From contig JAGBJT010000033.1 in assembly GCA_017934275.1 (NCBI GenBank), positions 1 through 52,738 on the forward strand: a stretch of 52,738 bases of DNA, written 5' to 3'. Shown here in pieces: positions 16,126 to 25,000 of this stretch. The stretch comes from Cardiobacteriaceae bacterium (GTDB lineage: Bacteria; Pseudomonadota; Gammaproteobacteria; Cardiobacteriales; Cardiobacteriaceae). The notes under the pieces were generated by a model, which was given only the letters and a program-made list of their open reading frames with translations, was not told the origin of the DNA and did no database searches. Both the position numbers and the translations under genes were made by a program. How positions within the stretch are numbered: position 1 is the stretch's first letter; each line of letters begins with the position of its first letter.

Positions 16126-18300
16126 ATGAAAATTGCGCGTGCTTACTGGAAAACGCTACTCTTTGCCTTGTCCGTTATTTTGATTTGTGCAGCTAACGGG
16201 CAGGATTTTATGGATATCCTGCGCAAACCAACTAACACTGACCTTGAAGAATTAGAGCAGAAACAAGCTGCCACGGAAAAGAAAAATCAAGCTAAAACCG
16301 CAAAATCAAGCAGTAATAAAAAAGCACAAAATAATGAAGACAACGCAACTGCAACCAGCCGCGGCGTGCGGGTTTTGTTAGACGGTCAAACGGAAAATGC
16401 GATTGTTGGTAGTGAAGCGGTGCGAGTAAAACTCGGTGCTGATGCAAATGCAGATACTGATACAAAGCAAGATAAAAAGAGCACAAAAAACGACAAAAAA
16501 AATACAAAGAAAGACAAAAATACTAAAAAAGAGCAAGCGAAAGAACAAAAACCAGAACCAGAAGAAAAGAAAAAGCCGCTCACAATAGAAGAGCAAATCG
16601 GCGAAATGGCGGTAAAAAAAATTCAGGAAGAGGAAAACGCTCCGCCGAAAATTTCTCCAATGCCGAATGTCAATTTAGATTTCCCGACGATAAGCTTTGA
16701 TGAACCTGATATTTACTACGGCAATTCAGCGGATAATCATTTCAACGAGCAGGAAGAATTAGAAAACAGCAATCCTTATCAAGCAAATACTTCGGCGCAA
16801 AGCAATAATTCCAATCCGCGCAAGAAAGTTCCGACCACCGTTATCAATTTAAGTAATACACAAGAAGACAATAATCAGACAATCGACTACAAATTCGAGG
16901 ACAATTCACCGCAAGCTGCAGCGACCGACGCTTTTGCCGACAACCTTCCCGTCGAAATTTCCAATTTAATCGCCAAGCACAAGGTCAATAAAGAAAACTT
17001 CAGCTTGATTATTCAGGAAGTTTCCCGTGATAAACCGCTAGCATCGCTCAATGCGGGCAAATTGCGCTCCCCAGCTTCGGTTACCAAAATTTTCACTACG
17101 GCTGCTGGTTTAATCGCGATGGGTGATGATTACCGCTATCCGACCCGTTTTTTCGTTGATGCGATGCCTGATAAGGACGGAGTTGTCAATGGCAATTTGT
17201 ATATTCAAGGCGGTGGCGATCCGTTTTTAGTGGAAGAACGCCTGCGTGATTTCATTAAAGAGCTGCGCGGTAAAGGTGTGCGCCATATTGCGGGCAACAT
17301 CATCATCGACAATTCGCTCTACAAATTGGAATTAGACGAAAAAGATACTTTTGACTTCGACGGCAATCAATATTCTGCTTACAACGCCGTTCCTTCGCCG
17401 ATTATGGTGAATTTCCGCACGATAAAAATTATTTTTACGCCAGCTGGCAAGAAAGGCGTAAATATCTCGTTATCTCCGCAAATCAACAACTGGCAAATCG
17501 ACAATCAAATGACGGTAAATAGCGGTAAATGTTCGGACAATTTCAATCCAACTCCCGAACTATCCCGCGATGACAAAGGTTTTGCTGTCTTACGATTGAC
17601 TGGCAAATACAGCACAAATTGCGGCAAATCTGATATTTCTGTCGTAATGGGAGAGGCTATCGAGCAGATGTATTACTTATTCCGTGATTTGTGGTATGCC
17701 GAAGGCGGTAGTTTTGACGGTCGCGGTGAGATTGGAGTTGTGCCGAATTCTGCTGCATTGATTTATACGGGGCAATCGCTACCGATGTCGGAACTCGTGC
17801 AAAAAATGAACACGATGAGCAACAATGTGATGACGCGGCAGTTGATGCTCACGCTCGGTGCTTATTTATACGATGTGCCAGGCAATTTGGAAAAAGGTCG
17901 CAAAGGGGTTTTAGAAACCTTAACCGCATTTGGTGTAGCAACCGACGGTGCGATTATTGACAACGGTTCGGGACTATCGCGCAAAACTCGCATCAGCGCA
18001 CAAGGTTTTTCATCATTACTAATAAATATGTATCGCTCGGAAAAATTACGCGAACCGTTTTGGAATTCCTTGGCAGTTGTCGGTGAAACAGGAACGCTAA
18101 AAAAACGCTTCAAAGGCACGCCGATGCAGGGAAAAATCCGCGGTAAAACGGGCACAATCGATAAAGTTCGCGGTTTTGCGGGATATGTGCAAGCGGCAAG
18201 CGGTCGAGTTTTCGTTGTCGTGATGATTGGCAACGACAACGCCGCCCTACCTAGCCGTTATATGCAGGATGATGTTTTGACTTGGGTTTATAAACAGTAA
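16126..18300 (+). CDS. dacB: D-alanyl-D-alanine carboxypeptidase/endopeptidase (PBP4, DacB) with extended N-terminal linker
   Basis: Peptidase S13 family enzyme that trims or cleaves peptidoglycan cross-links in the periplasm. Catalytic motifs are intact: SPASVTK (SxxK) near residue 320, SNN in TMSNNVMTRQLM near 565, and KTGT near 675. E. coli PBP4 is about 477 residues, while this protein is 724. The excess is a region of ~250 residues after the signal peptide (ALSVILICAANGQ) rich in Lys, Glu, Asn and Gln, including a dense Lys/Asp/Thr run near residues 105-150, probably a flexible periplasmic tether. The AGGA site before ATG 16126 supports the start. A palindrome-controlled promoter and a hairpin lie upstream. 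Confidence 0.93.
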   Translation: MKIARAYWKTLLFALSVILICAANGQDFMDILRKPTNTDLEELEQKQAATEKKNQAKTAKSSSNKKAQNNEDNATATSRGVRVLLDGQTENAIVGSEAVRVKLGADANADTDTKQDKKSTKNDKKNTKKDKNTKKEQAKEQKPEPEEKKKPLTIEEQIGEMAVKKIQEEENAPPKISPMPNVNLDFPTISFDEPDIYYGNSADNHFNEQEELENSNPYQANTSAQSNNSNPRKKVPTTVINLSNTQEDNNQTIDYKFEDNSPQAAATDAFADNLPVEISNLIAKHKVNKENFSLIIQEVSRDKPLASLNAGKLRSPASVTKIFTTAAGLIAMGDDYRYPTRFFVDAMPDKDGVVNGNLYIQGGGDPFLVEERLRDFIKELRGKGVRHIAGNIIIDNSLYKLELDEKDTFDFDGNQYSAYNAVPSPIMVNFRTIKIIFTPAGKKGVNISLSPQINNWQIDNQMTVNSGKCSDNFNPTPELSRDDKGFAVLRLTGKYSTNCGKSDISVVMGEAIEQMYYLFRDLWYAEGGSFDGRGEIGVVPNSAALIYTGQSLPMSELVQKMNTMSNNVMTRQLMLTLGAYLYDVPGNLEKGRKGVLETLTAFGVATDGAIIDNGSGLSRKTRISAQGFSSLLINMYRSEKLREPFWNSLAVVGETGTLKKRFKGTPMQGKIRGKTGTIDKVRGFAGYVQAASGRVFVVVMIGNDNAALPSRYMQDDVLTWVYKQ

Positions 18301-18321
18301 TTGATATTTCAAGAACAACAC

Positions 18322-18347
18322 GGGCGTATCTCATCGCAGATACGCCC
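18322..18347. terminator. hairpin downstream of dacB
   Basis: Perfect ten-base stem GGGCGTATCT/AGATACGCCC with a six-base loop, followed by a T-containing but not pure T stretch; a likely terminator or mRNA 3' stabiliser. Confidence 0.6.
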
Positions 18348-18396
18348 AGTTCTATTTATACATTTCATTTTTCAAGGAAACTTACGGATAAAACTA

Positions 18397-19212
18397 ATGC
18401 TAAAAAAATCACAAATAACTTCACAAAAAAAATCACACTTAACCGAAACTCAACAACATAAATTCAGCCGCCGCAATTTCTGCACCGCGCTTTCAATGCT
18501 ACTTATCACCGCCTGTGCGCCTGAACAAAAAACAAAAACCATCGTCAAAAAAACTCCTCAAATAGAATATTTCAACCTTCCAATCAGCACTGCAGCACAG
18601 GAAAATTTAGCCCGTCAAATGATGAAAGATGGCTTTTTTCTTGGCGCAAAATCCTATTTACGGATATTCAAAGAAGAAAAAACTTTGGAAATTTGGAGTT
18701 TGCAAGAAAACGGTAAATACGGGCTATTTCGCCGTCTGCCGATTTGCACTTTTTCAGGCAGGCTCGGTCCCAAATACCGTGAAGGTGATAAGCAAGCACC
18801 CGAAGGTTTTTATGAAATTCATAGCCGCCAACTCAATCCCAATTCGCAATATCACCTTGCGATGAATATCGGTTATCCCAACCAATTTGACCGCGCGCAC
18901 GGTTATACGGGCAGCAAAATAATGATTCACGGTGATTGCGTATCCAGCGGTTGTTATGCAATGGATGATGTTCAAATTGAAATGATTTATGCCATTGTTG
19001 CCAGTGCCTTGCAGCGCGGACAAGTTTTCGTGCCCGTGCATATTTTCCCGTTTCGAATGGACGCTATGACGATGCAAAACCGTGTAGCAACAAGTCCTTA
19101 TGCGGATTTCTGGCAGCAATTGCAACCAGCTTATGACTACTTCGAGAGAATAAAAATACCGCCCAGAATTGAAATCAGCGGCAACCGTTATATGGTTTTA
19201 CCGCATTTATAG
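18397..19212 (+). CDS. YafK/DpaA-like L,D-transpeptidase-fold lipoprotein
   Basis: 271-residue YkuD-domain protein resembling E. coli YafK (LdtF/DpaA), which detaches Braun lipoprotein from peptidoglycan. Conserved stretches are CTFSGRLGPKYREGDKQAPEG, SQYHLAMNIGYPN, and the catalytic HGDCVSSGCYAM (cysteine in SSGC). The N terminus carries FSRRNFCTALSML with a twin arginine ahead of a hydrophobic run and the lipobox LITAC, so it may be a Tat-exported lipoprotein, unlike the E. coli enzyme. The ATG at 18397 is chosen because the longer frame opens with TTG directly after dacB and lacks a signal. The stop codon TAG is formed with the end of a Correia-like element, so the natural C terminus may have been altered. 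Confidence 0.82.
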   Translation: MLKKSQITSQKKSHLTETQQHKFSRRNFCTALSMLLITACAPEQKTKTIVKKTPQIEYFNLPISTAAQENLARQMMKDGFFLGAKSYLRIFKEEKTLEIWSLQENGKYGLFRRLPICTFSGRLGPKYREGDKQAPEGFYEIHSRQLNPNSQYHLAMNIGYPNQFDRAHGYTGSKIMIHGDCVSSGCYAMDDVQIEMIYAIVASALQRGQVFVPVHIFPFRMDAMTMQNRVATSPYADFWQQLQPAYDYFERIKIPPRIEISGNRYMVLPHL

Positions 19213-19315
19213 TCGTTTCAGTTCAAAATAAGACAAGGCAGCGAGCTTAAAGACTGTATCTAGAATACGGCGAGGCGAAGCTCCCGCAGTATTATTTTGA
19301 AATGGAACGACTATA
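19208..19315. repeat. Correia-like repeat element, copy 2
   Basis: Same element as copy 1 in the opposite orientation, with both TATAGTCG/CGACTATA ends intact. It overlaps the stop codon of the YafK-like gene and contains a misleading in-frame ATG (19297) upstream of opgH. Confidence 0.85.
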
Positions 19316-19389
19316 CCAGATGCGGTTTAAGCATTCAGCTTATCCGAATAAAAAATAAACACAGCTATTACAAATCCGAGGCAATAAAA

Positions 19390-21564
19390 ATGGCTAGAAA
19401 AAATAGAAATAAAGAAATCCAAGAAAAGGAAATAATGAGTAAAGAGACGAAAAAAAAATCCACAAAGCTGACTAATCTTCCGCCCGTTCCCGAAGATGCA
19501 CCGCTCTTAATGCCCATACAAAATCTGCGTGAGAAGCCGAGTTATGCCAAATTGCCGAAATATTTTCGGGTTTATCTCGCACGCTTTATTGCTTTTGGCG
19601 GTGCGCTAGCGGTTGGAACTATCGGCACTTGGCAACTCAATGCCGCGATGGGTAGCGGTAAAAACACTTTTTTGCAATGGGTTTTGCTTTTTCTTTTCTC
19701 GCTTACTTTCTACTGGGTGAGTTTTTCGGCAACGGCGGCTCTTGCGGGAATTGTTCCCAAAATCCGCCGCCGTAAGTTAAATCCAGAAGAAGCCGCAAAA
19801 AAAACAGAAAAAATTGCCATCGTGATGCCCGTTTATGGCGAAGATGCAGCAATGACGGGGGCGAATTTACTTTCCATCGCCGACAGTGTGGCGCAAACTC
19901 CAATTGCCGCTCGGTGTGAAATTTTCATTCTCTCGGATACGCAAAACGCAGATATTTGGCTACAAGAAACCAATGCTTTTCAACTTTTACGGGAAAAATC
20001 GCCGCTTCCTGTTTATTACCGTCGCCGCAGTGAAAATTTTGCCCGTAAAGCTGGAAATGTCGCGGATTTTGTCCGCCGCTTTGGTGGGCGTTATGAATAT
20101 ATGCTGGTGCTCGATGCCGATAGTTTGATGACTGGCGAAACTATCGCGGAAATGATTTATCGAATGGACGCAGATCCGCGTTTAGGTTTATTGCAGTCTT
20201 GCCCGCAGCTTATCGGCGGTCGTTCTTTACTTGCGCGCACTATTCAATTTGCGAGCAGTCTTTACGGCGGCGTGGTTGCCCGTGGAATCGACGCTTGGCA
20301 AGGCACGGAAGGAAATTACTGGGGACACAATGCGCTAATACGCACCCGAGCTTTTGCCGAAAGTTGCGGTTTGCCAGAACTTAAAGGTCGTCGTCCAATA
20401 GGCGGACATATTTTGAGCCACGATTTTGTTGAAGCCGCCCTACTTCGCCGTCGCGGTTGGATTGTGCGAATGGATTCGGATTTAGACGGTTCGTATGAAG
20501 GTCTGCCGCCGTCTTTGGAAGATTTATCAGGACGCGAACGCCGCTGGGCACAAGGTAATTTGCAACATCTTGGCGTGCTTCGCACTCGCGGTTTTACTTG
20601 GACAAATCGAATGCACTTTGCAATTGGCATTGCGGGATATTTGATGAGCCCAATTTGGCTCTTGATGCTCTCGGTCGGGATAATCATCACCGCGCAGGCA
20701 CTCTTTACGCAACCCGAATACTTTCCGCTTGCGCATCAACTTTTCCCGAACTGGCCAACATTCGATGCGAGAAAAATGCTCGGACTTTTCTTCTCCGCGC
20801 TTTCACTCTTACTTATTCCGAAATTTATCGGTTTGCTTGCCGCAATGATTTTGCCGAGCCGCCGCCGCAAATTCGGAGGAATTTTCGCGCTTATCAAAGG
20901 TTTTTTCGCGGAACTTTTTATTTCCACGCTTTATGCGCCGATGATGATGCTTTTGCAAACTCATCACATCATCGACATCGTTTTGGGGCGCGATTCGGGC
21001 TGGGCAACGCAAAGCCGTGATGCCGATGTGATGCCGTGGAAAATCGCGCTCTCGCGCACTAAGTCTTACATCATCGCGGGGATTATTCCGCTCGCTGTTC
21101 TTGCTAAATTCGCGCCAGAGCAGCTTCTGTGGCTATCTCCAATTATTTTGGGACTTTTACTTTCACCACTTCTCACGCGCCACAGCGGCAATAACCGTCT
21201 CGGTAAATTTCTCGCTCGCAAAAAATTCCTACTTATTCCAAGCGAAATTTCACCGAACAAAATCATCGTCAATGCTTATAAAAATCTCGCGGAATTTGCC
21301 GAAATTGCCGATGTAGAACTAATGAAAGCCAGCGCAAATCCTGAAATAATCAAACGCCACACTGCTTCCCTCGACGAAAAAGAAAAATTACCGAATAACC
21401 AAGAAATCAAAATGCACAGCATCACCGCGCGGGCAAAACTCGAAAATTGCCAAAGCTGCCAAGAACTAGGGGAATTTTTGAATAAACAGGAAAAAATCAT
21501 CATCGCGGCAAATCTGGATTTATTGGAAAAAATCGCAGAAAAATGCCCTAGCCCAACGCAATAA
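19390..21564 (+). CDS. opgH: glucans biosynthesis glucosyltransferase OpgH
   Basis: Inner-membrane GT2 glycosyltransferase that builds osmoregulated periplasmic glucans from UDP-glucose. N-terminal membrane helices near residues 50-110 precede the catalytic domain: IAIVMPVYGED, LVLDADSLM (DxD-like), the acceptor aspartate region HDFVEAALLRR, and RRWAQGNLQHL, the (Q/R)xxRW-type motif. Several helices follow between 430 and 630. At 724 residues it is shorter than E. coli OpgH (~847), mainly at the N terminus. ATG 19390 (MARKNRNKEI) has a GAGG site; the longer frame starts inside a Correia-like repeat. opgG is not in the window, which is unusual. Confidence 0.92.
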   Translation: MARKNRNKEIQEKEIMSKETKKKSTKLTNLPPVPEDAPLLMPIQNLREKPSYAKLPKYFRVYLARFIAFGGALAVGTIGTWQLNAAMGSGKNTFLQWVLLFLFSLTFYWVSFSATAALAGIVPKIRRRKLNPEEAAKKTEKIAIVMPVYGEDAAMTGANLLSIADSVAQTPIAARCEIFILSDTQNADIWLQETNAFQLLREKSPLPVYYRRRSENFARKAGNVADFVRRFGGRYEYMLVLDADSLMTGETIAEMIYRMDADPRLGLLQSCPQLIGGRSLLARTIQFASSLYGGVVARGIDAWQGTEGNYWGHNALIRTRAFAESCGLPELKGRRPIGGHILSHDFVEAALLRRRGWIVRMDSDLDGSYEGLPPSLEDLSGRERRWAQGNLQHLGVLRTRGFTWTNRMHFAIGIAGYLMSPIWLLMLSVGIIITAQALFTQPEYFPLAHQLFPNWPTFDARKMLGLFFSALSLLLIPKFIGLLAAMILPSRRRKFGGIFALIKGFFAELFISTLYAPMMMLLQTHHIIDIVLGRDSGWATQSRDADVMPWKIALSRTKSYIIAGIIPLAVLAKFAPEQLLWLSPIILGLLLSPLLTRHSGNNRLGKFLARKKFLLIPSEISPNKIIVNAYKNLAEFAEIADVELMKASANPEIIKRHTASLDEKEKLPNNQEIKMHSITARAKLENCQSCQELGEFLNKQEKIIIAANLDLLEKIAEKCPSPTQ

Positions 21565-21579
21565 AAAGGAAAAACTCCC

Positions 21580-21753
21580 GTGGAAAAAGATAAAACAGAA
21601 GAACAAACCGTTCGAAAAACCGTCGAGGAAAAATGGAAACCTGTCCCGATAAATTTCAAAACCGAAGCTGGCAAAAGAATATTAAATGTAGCAGTAACAA
21701 GAGTTATAGAACGCCACGCCGAAGAAATTAAGGTATGGCTGATAAATGATTGA
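21580..21753 (+). CDS. small hypothetical protein downstream of opgH
   Basis: 57-codon frame beginning with GTG at 21580, nine bases after an AAAAAGGA ribosome site and only 15 bases beyond the opgH stop. The product is rich in Glu and Lys (VEKDKTEEQTVRKTVEEKW...) and ends RHAEEIKVWLIND. No signal peptide or membrane segment. No family recognised. The close spacing and good ribosome site suggest coupling to opgH, but the frame is short and could be spurious. Confidence 0.45.
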   Translation: MEKDKTEEQTVRKTVEEKWKPVPINFKTEAGKRILNVAVTRVIERHAEEIKVWLIND

Positions 21754-21772
21754 GTTAGAAAATGTGTTGGGC

Positions 21773-21824
21773 GTGTCAAAAATCTCTATCGACAGTTCCT
21801 TCGCTACGCTCAAGATGACGAGGT
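21773..21824. repeat. degenerate dispersed repeat (CATCTTGAGCGTAGCGAAGG type)
   Basis: The reverse complement reads GTCATCTTGAGCGTAGCGAA, a common bacterial intergenic repeat. A related stretch with GTCATTTTGAGAGAAGCG occurs at 52128. The rest of the interval 21754-22059 holds an A15 tract and no gene that I can see. Confidence 0.5.
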
Positions 21825-21918
21825 AAACAAACATAACCACCATAAATTTAGATGTGTCTATCAATTAAAACACGACAATTTTTGTCGCTTAAAATCTGTC
21901 AAAAATTGGCATTATCAC

Positions 21919-21933
21919 AAAAAAAAAAAAAAA
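21919..21933 (+). repeat. A15 homopolymer upstream of pilY1
   Basis: Fifteen consecutive A residues 126 bases before the pilY1 start. A TTGGCA lies just upstream, but no well-spaced -10 could be matched, so a regulatory role is uncertain. Confidence 0.6.
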
Positions 21934-22059
21934 TGAGGTGTTACAAAAATTTAATAATCAGAAAGATAGCAATTTTCACTAGATAATCCCGTATGAGAAT
22001 AATAAAAATTTTCTCATTCGCACAAACAGTTTCACAACCTACTTAATGGAATAAAACTA

Positions 22060-25000
22060 ATGAAAAAATCAATATGTACCGCAATTTTGTTCGGTATCTG
22101 CACGCAAATCGCTGCAAATGCCCAAGATAGCAACACAACTGCAACTGGCGCATCAGTTGATCCAACCACCAGCGCAGTTTCATTCGACTCAACCGATCCA
22201 GTTCAATCATCAGACCCTAACATCGGCAAACCTGCCAACAGCGCAGGCACAGCAGAAACAATTACCTCACCTGCCGATGTCTCCCCTTTCACCGTCGTTC
22301 CCGCTTATCTTGATTCAACAATCAGCACTAATGAATCAACGGTTAAGCCACGCGTAACTCTGGTTATCGACGATTCAGGTTCGATGAGCTGGGCACCGCT
22401 TTCTGGTGTTAGCGGAAAAAGCAAGCTCAAAATCGTGCAAGATGTTCTCGGTCAACTCATCGGGGGGGGGAATTCATCAAACAATCAAAAAGAAGATTTC
22501 AGTAAGAACATCAAATACAACCTCGTTCCACTTTGGGCAAACCGCCTTTATGGGCCAGCATTTCAAGGAACAGAAGTAATACAAATGTGCGTATTACCGC
22601 CTTGGGAAATATTAACGACAGTAGTAAATGGTCTTACATTGTTACCAGGTTCGGCAGGTTTTCCTTGCACAAATACCAAACCAGTGCAACGCGACTACGC
22701 TGACGGTGCAACAATCTACTCAAGATACATCAAAAAAATGGCACCAGGCGGCACAACCCCAACCACCGCTTCCTATGTTGGTGCTGTAAATACCGCTTAT
22801 AAAAATATTGAATACGCTTGCCAAAAAAACTATGTGATCGTCTTATCTGATGGCGATACCAACTTCGATATGCGGCAATTTTCTTCATTGGGAGCTATCG
22901 CTGGAAGCACTGCTGCTGACCAGATTAGATTCGATATGAGCCCATCAGATAAATTCTTGCAAGTGATGAGTGGCGGTGGGGTTAATTACGATGTAGAGGA
23001 TATGTCTCTGCAAGAAAACACTAGCGAAAAAACATTGAAGGCTGCTGGTGGCTTGGTTACCGCTTGGAATGATTTTGGCGTAAATACCCTCACTTTCGCA
23101 ACTTCTACCAAATATCCAGTTCTCACCAAAATTTACGGTCTTGAAGGTCGTGAGCATATGCCTTGGCAATATTTATATGCCTACGGCAACAAATCAATTG
23201 CCTACACTCATAACTACGGCTATCCAGATAATTGGCCTGCAAAACCATACGGTCAAAACCGTAACAAGGTTTATGACGGCATTTATGCCAAATTCCCTGA
23301 ACTTCCAATCAACGGGACTTGTGCAATTCCACTTCTATGCGCAGGTAAAGGTTTAGATAGAAACCGCATCATCGGTTACGGTCATCAACCAATGGATGAT
23401 GACGGAAAAACTCCAATCAACAACGGTATTGCATTCTTCTCACATAAGCTTTACAACAACGATCAAACCGACTTGATTACCACCGTTGATGCAAATGGCA
23501 ACAAAACGGATAAAGAAGGAAACCCTTGGACTGGTAACCAAAACATTCAAACCATCACTATCGGTTTCGGCGACGGTTTAAGAATGAACGGTCAGCAATA
23601 TTTGAAGGAAGCTGCCGAAGCATATAAAGCATACAACCCTGTTTATATCAACGAAAACGGTGAAGAAGAACTGGTTGTCGGTGATGATGTTCTACAAATC
23701 GGAGCAAAGAGCGATAAACAATACGGAATGTTTAATGCCTTATCAGAAGAAGAACTCTATGACACATTCGTCAAAATCTTCACAATGGCTATCAAAGGTG
23801 GCACCTACAACTCTGATTTAGTTCGCACTTCTACTGCCGCACCAAGTCAAGTAACCACCACTGAACATCAAATCGAAGGTCGCACGGATTACGCAGGTCA
23901 TCAGGTTTATCAAGCACTGGTAAGCAATTTGAGCGTCCGCACAGGCAACTGGTCAAGCGTGCTTTCTTTCTATTACTTCGACGGTGATACTCGCGAAAAT
24001 GGTTTAGATGAAACCGCAAATGTCATTCACGCGGAATATCCAAACATTCCTTACAAAATCTTGGTTGGCGAAAGAAAATCTGGCTCTTACGGTGATATCG
24101 CAAGCGCGAGCCCTGCCCTCTTCGGTTATTCAGGTAAAGAGCAAGAATTCAAAGCAGGATTTTTACCGTGGATTTCTCGCGCGGGCGGTTTGTCTGCAAC
24201 CGCGGATGACGATATCGAAGCAACAGTTGCCGCTCTTAATTTAAGCGAACGCTTAATCGACAAATACCGTAACCGTGTGCTCGATGATGTTGCAGAAAAA
24301 CCAGAAGCGGTTTATGAACGGATGATGGGCGATGTTCTTGATGCTTCTCCAATCACGCTTCCTGACACAACGGTTGATCGCTCAATTATTGATTACGACA
24401 AAAAGAATTCTGATCCGCTAATCGATAAAGCGCGTTATTTCATCGCAGGCTCTAACGACGGAATGCTTTATGTCTATCGTCGTGATAAAGCCGCAGAAAA
24501 AGATTGCGCTGGCTCAAACGGCACAACTCGCAAATGCCACGACGCTTTTGCTGAAAAGAAATTGCCGTATAAATTAAGCCTGAACTATCTTCCAGCCGAA
24601 ATGCCACGCGAAGACGGTAAAACTCTCGGTGAAGTTCTCCCTGCAATTGCACAAGAAGGTTACGGTTCTGGTGCGCCAAAACCACATATTTACGGGATAA
24701 ACGGCGGTCTTTCTTATGTAACTTCGGCGAAAACTTTCGGTCGTAAGCAAGAAACCATAATCCAAGCGAATATGGGTCAAGGCGGACGCGGAAGCTTCGG
24801 TATGCGTATCGGAGGTTTTGATGCAACCAAAACTACGGCTACTCCAATTGCAATCGACGCGGGCGACGATAAATCATTACAAGCTTGGGAAACCGCATCT
24901 GGCGACACTGGCGTAAAAATGGGTTACACCATCTCTAAACCAGCGATGGGACAACTCGCCAAAAATTGGATGCTTTCCGCTGATAAGCAATACGGCACGG

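Noticed and set aside
16470-16560. A-rich runs in dacB as a contingency tract
   Set aside because: Runs are short (about 8) and interrupted, encoding a Lys-rich linker; not comparable to the A15 or G9 tracts.
19297-19389. N-terminal extension of OpgH from ATG 19297
   Set aside because: The ATG lies within a Correia-like repeat and there is a better ribosome site at 19390.
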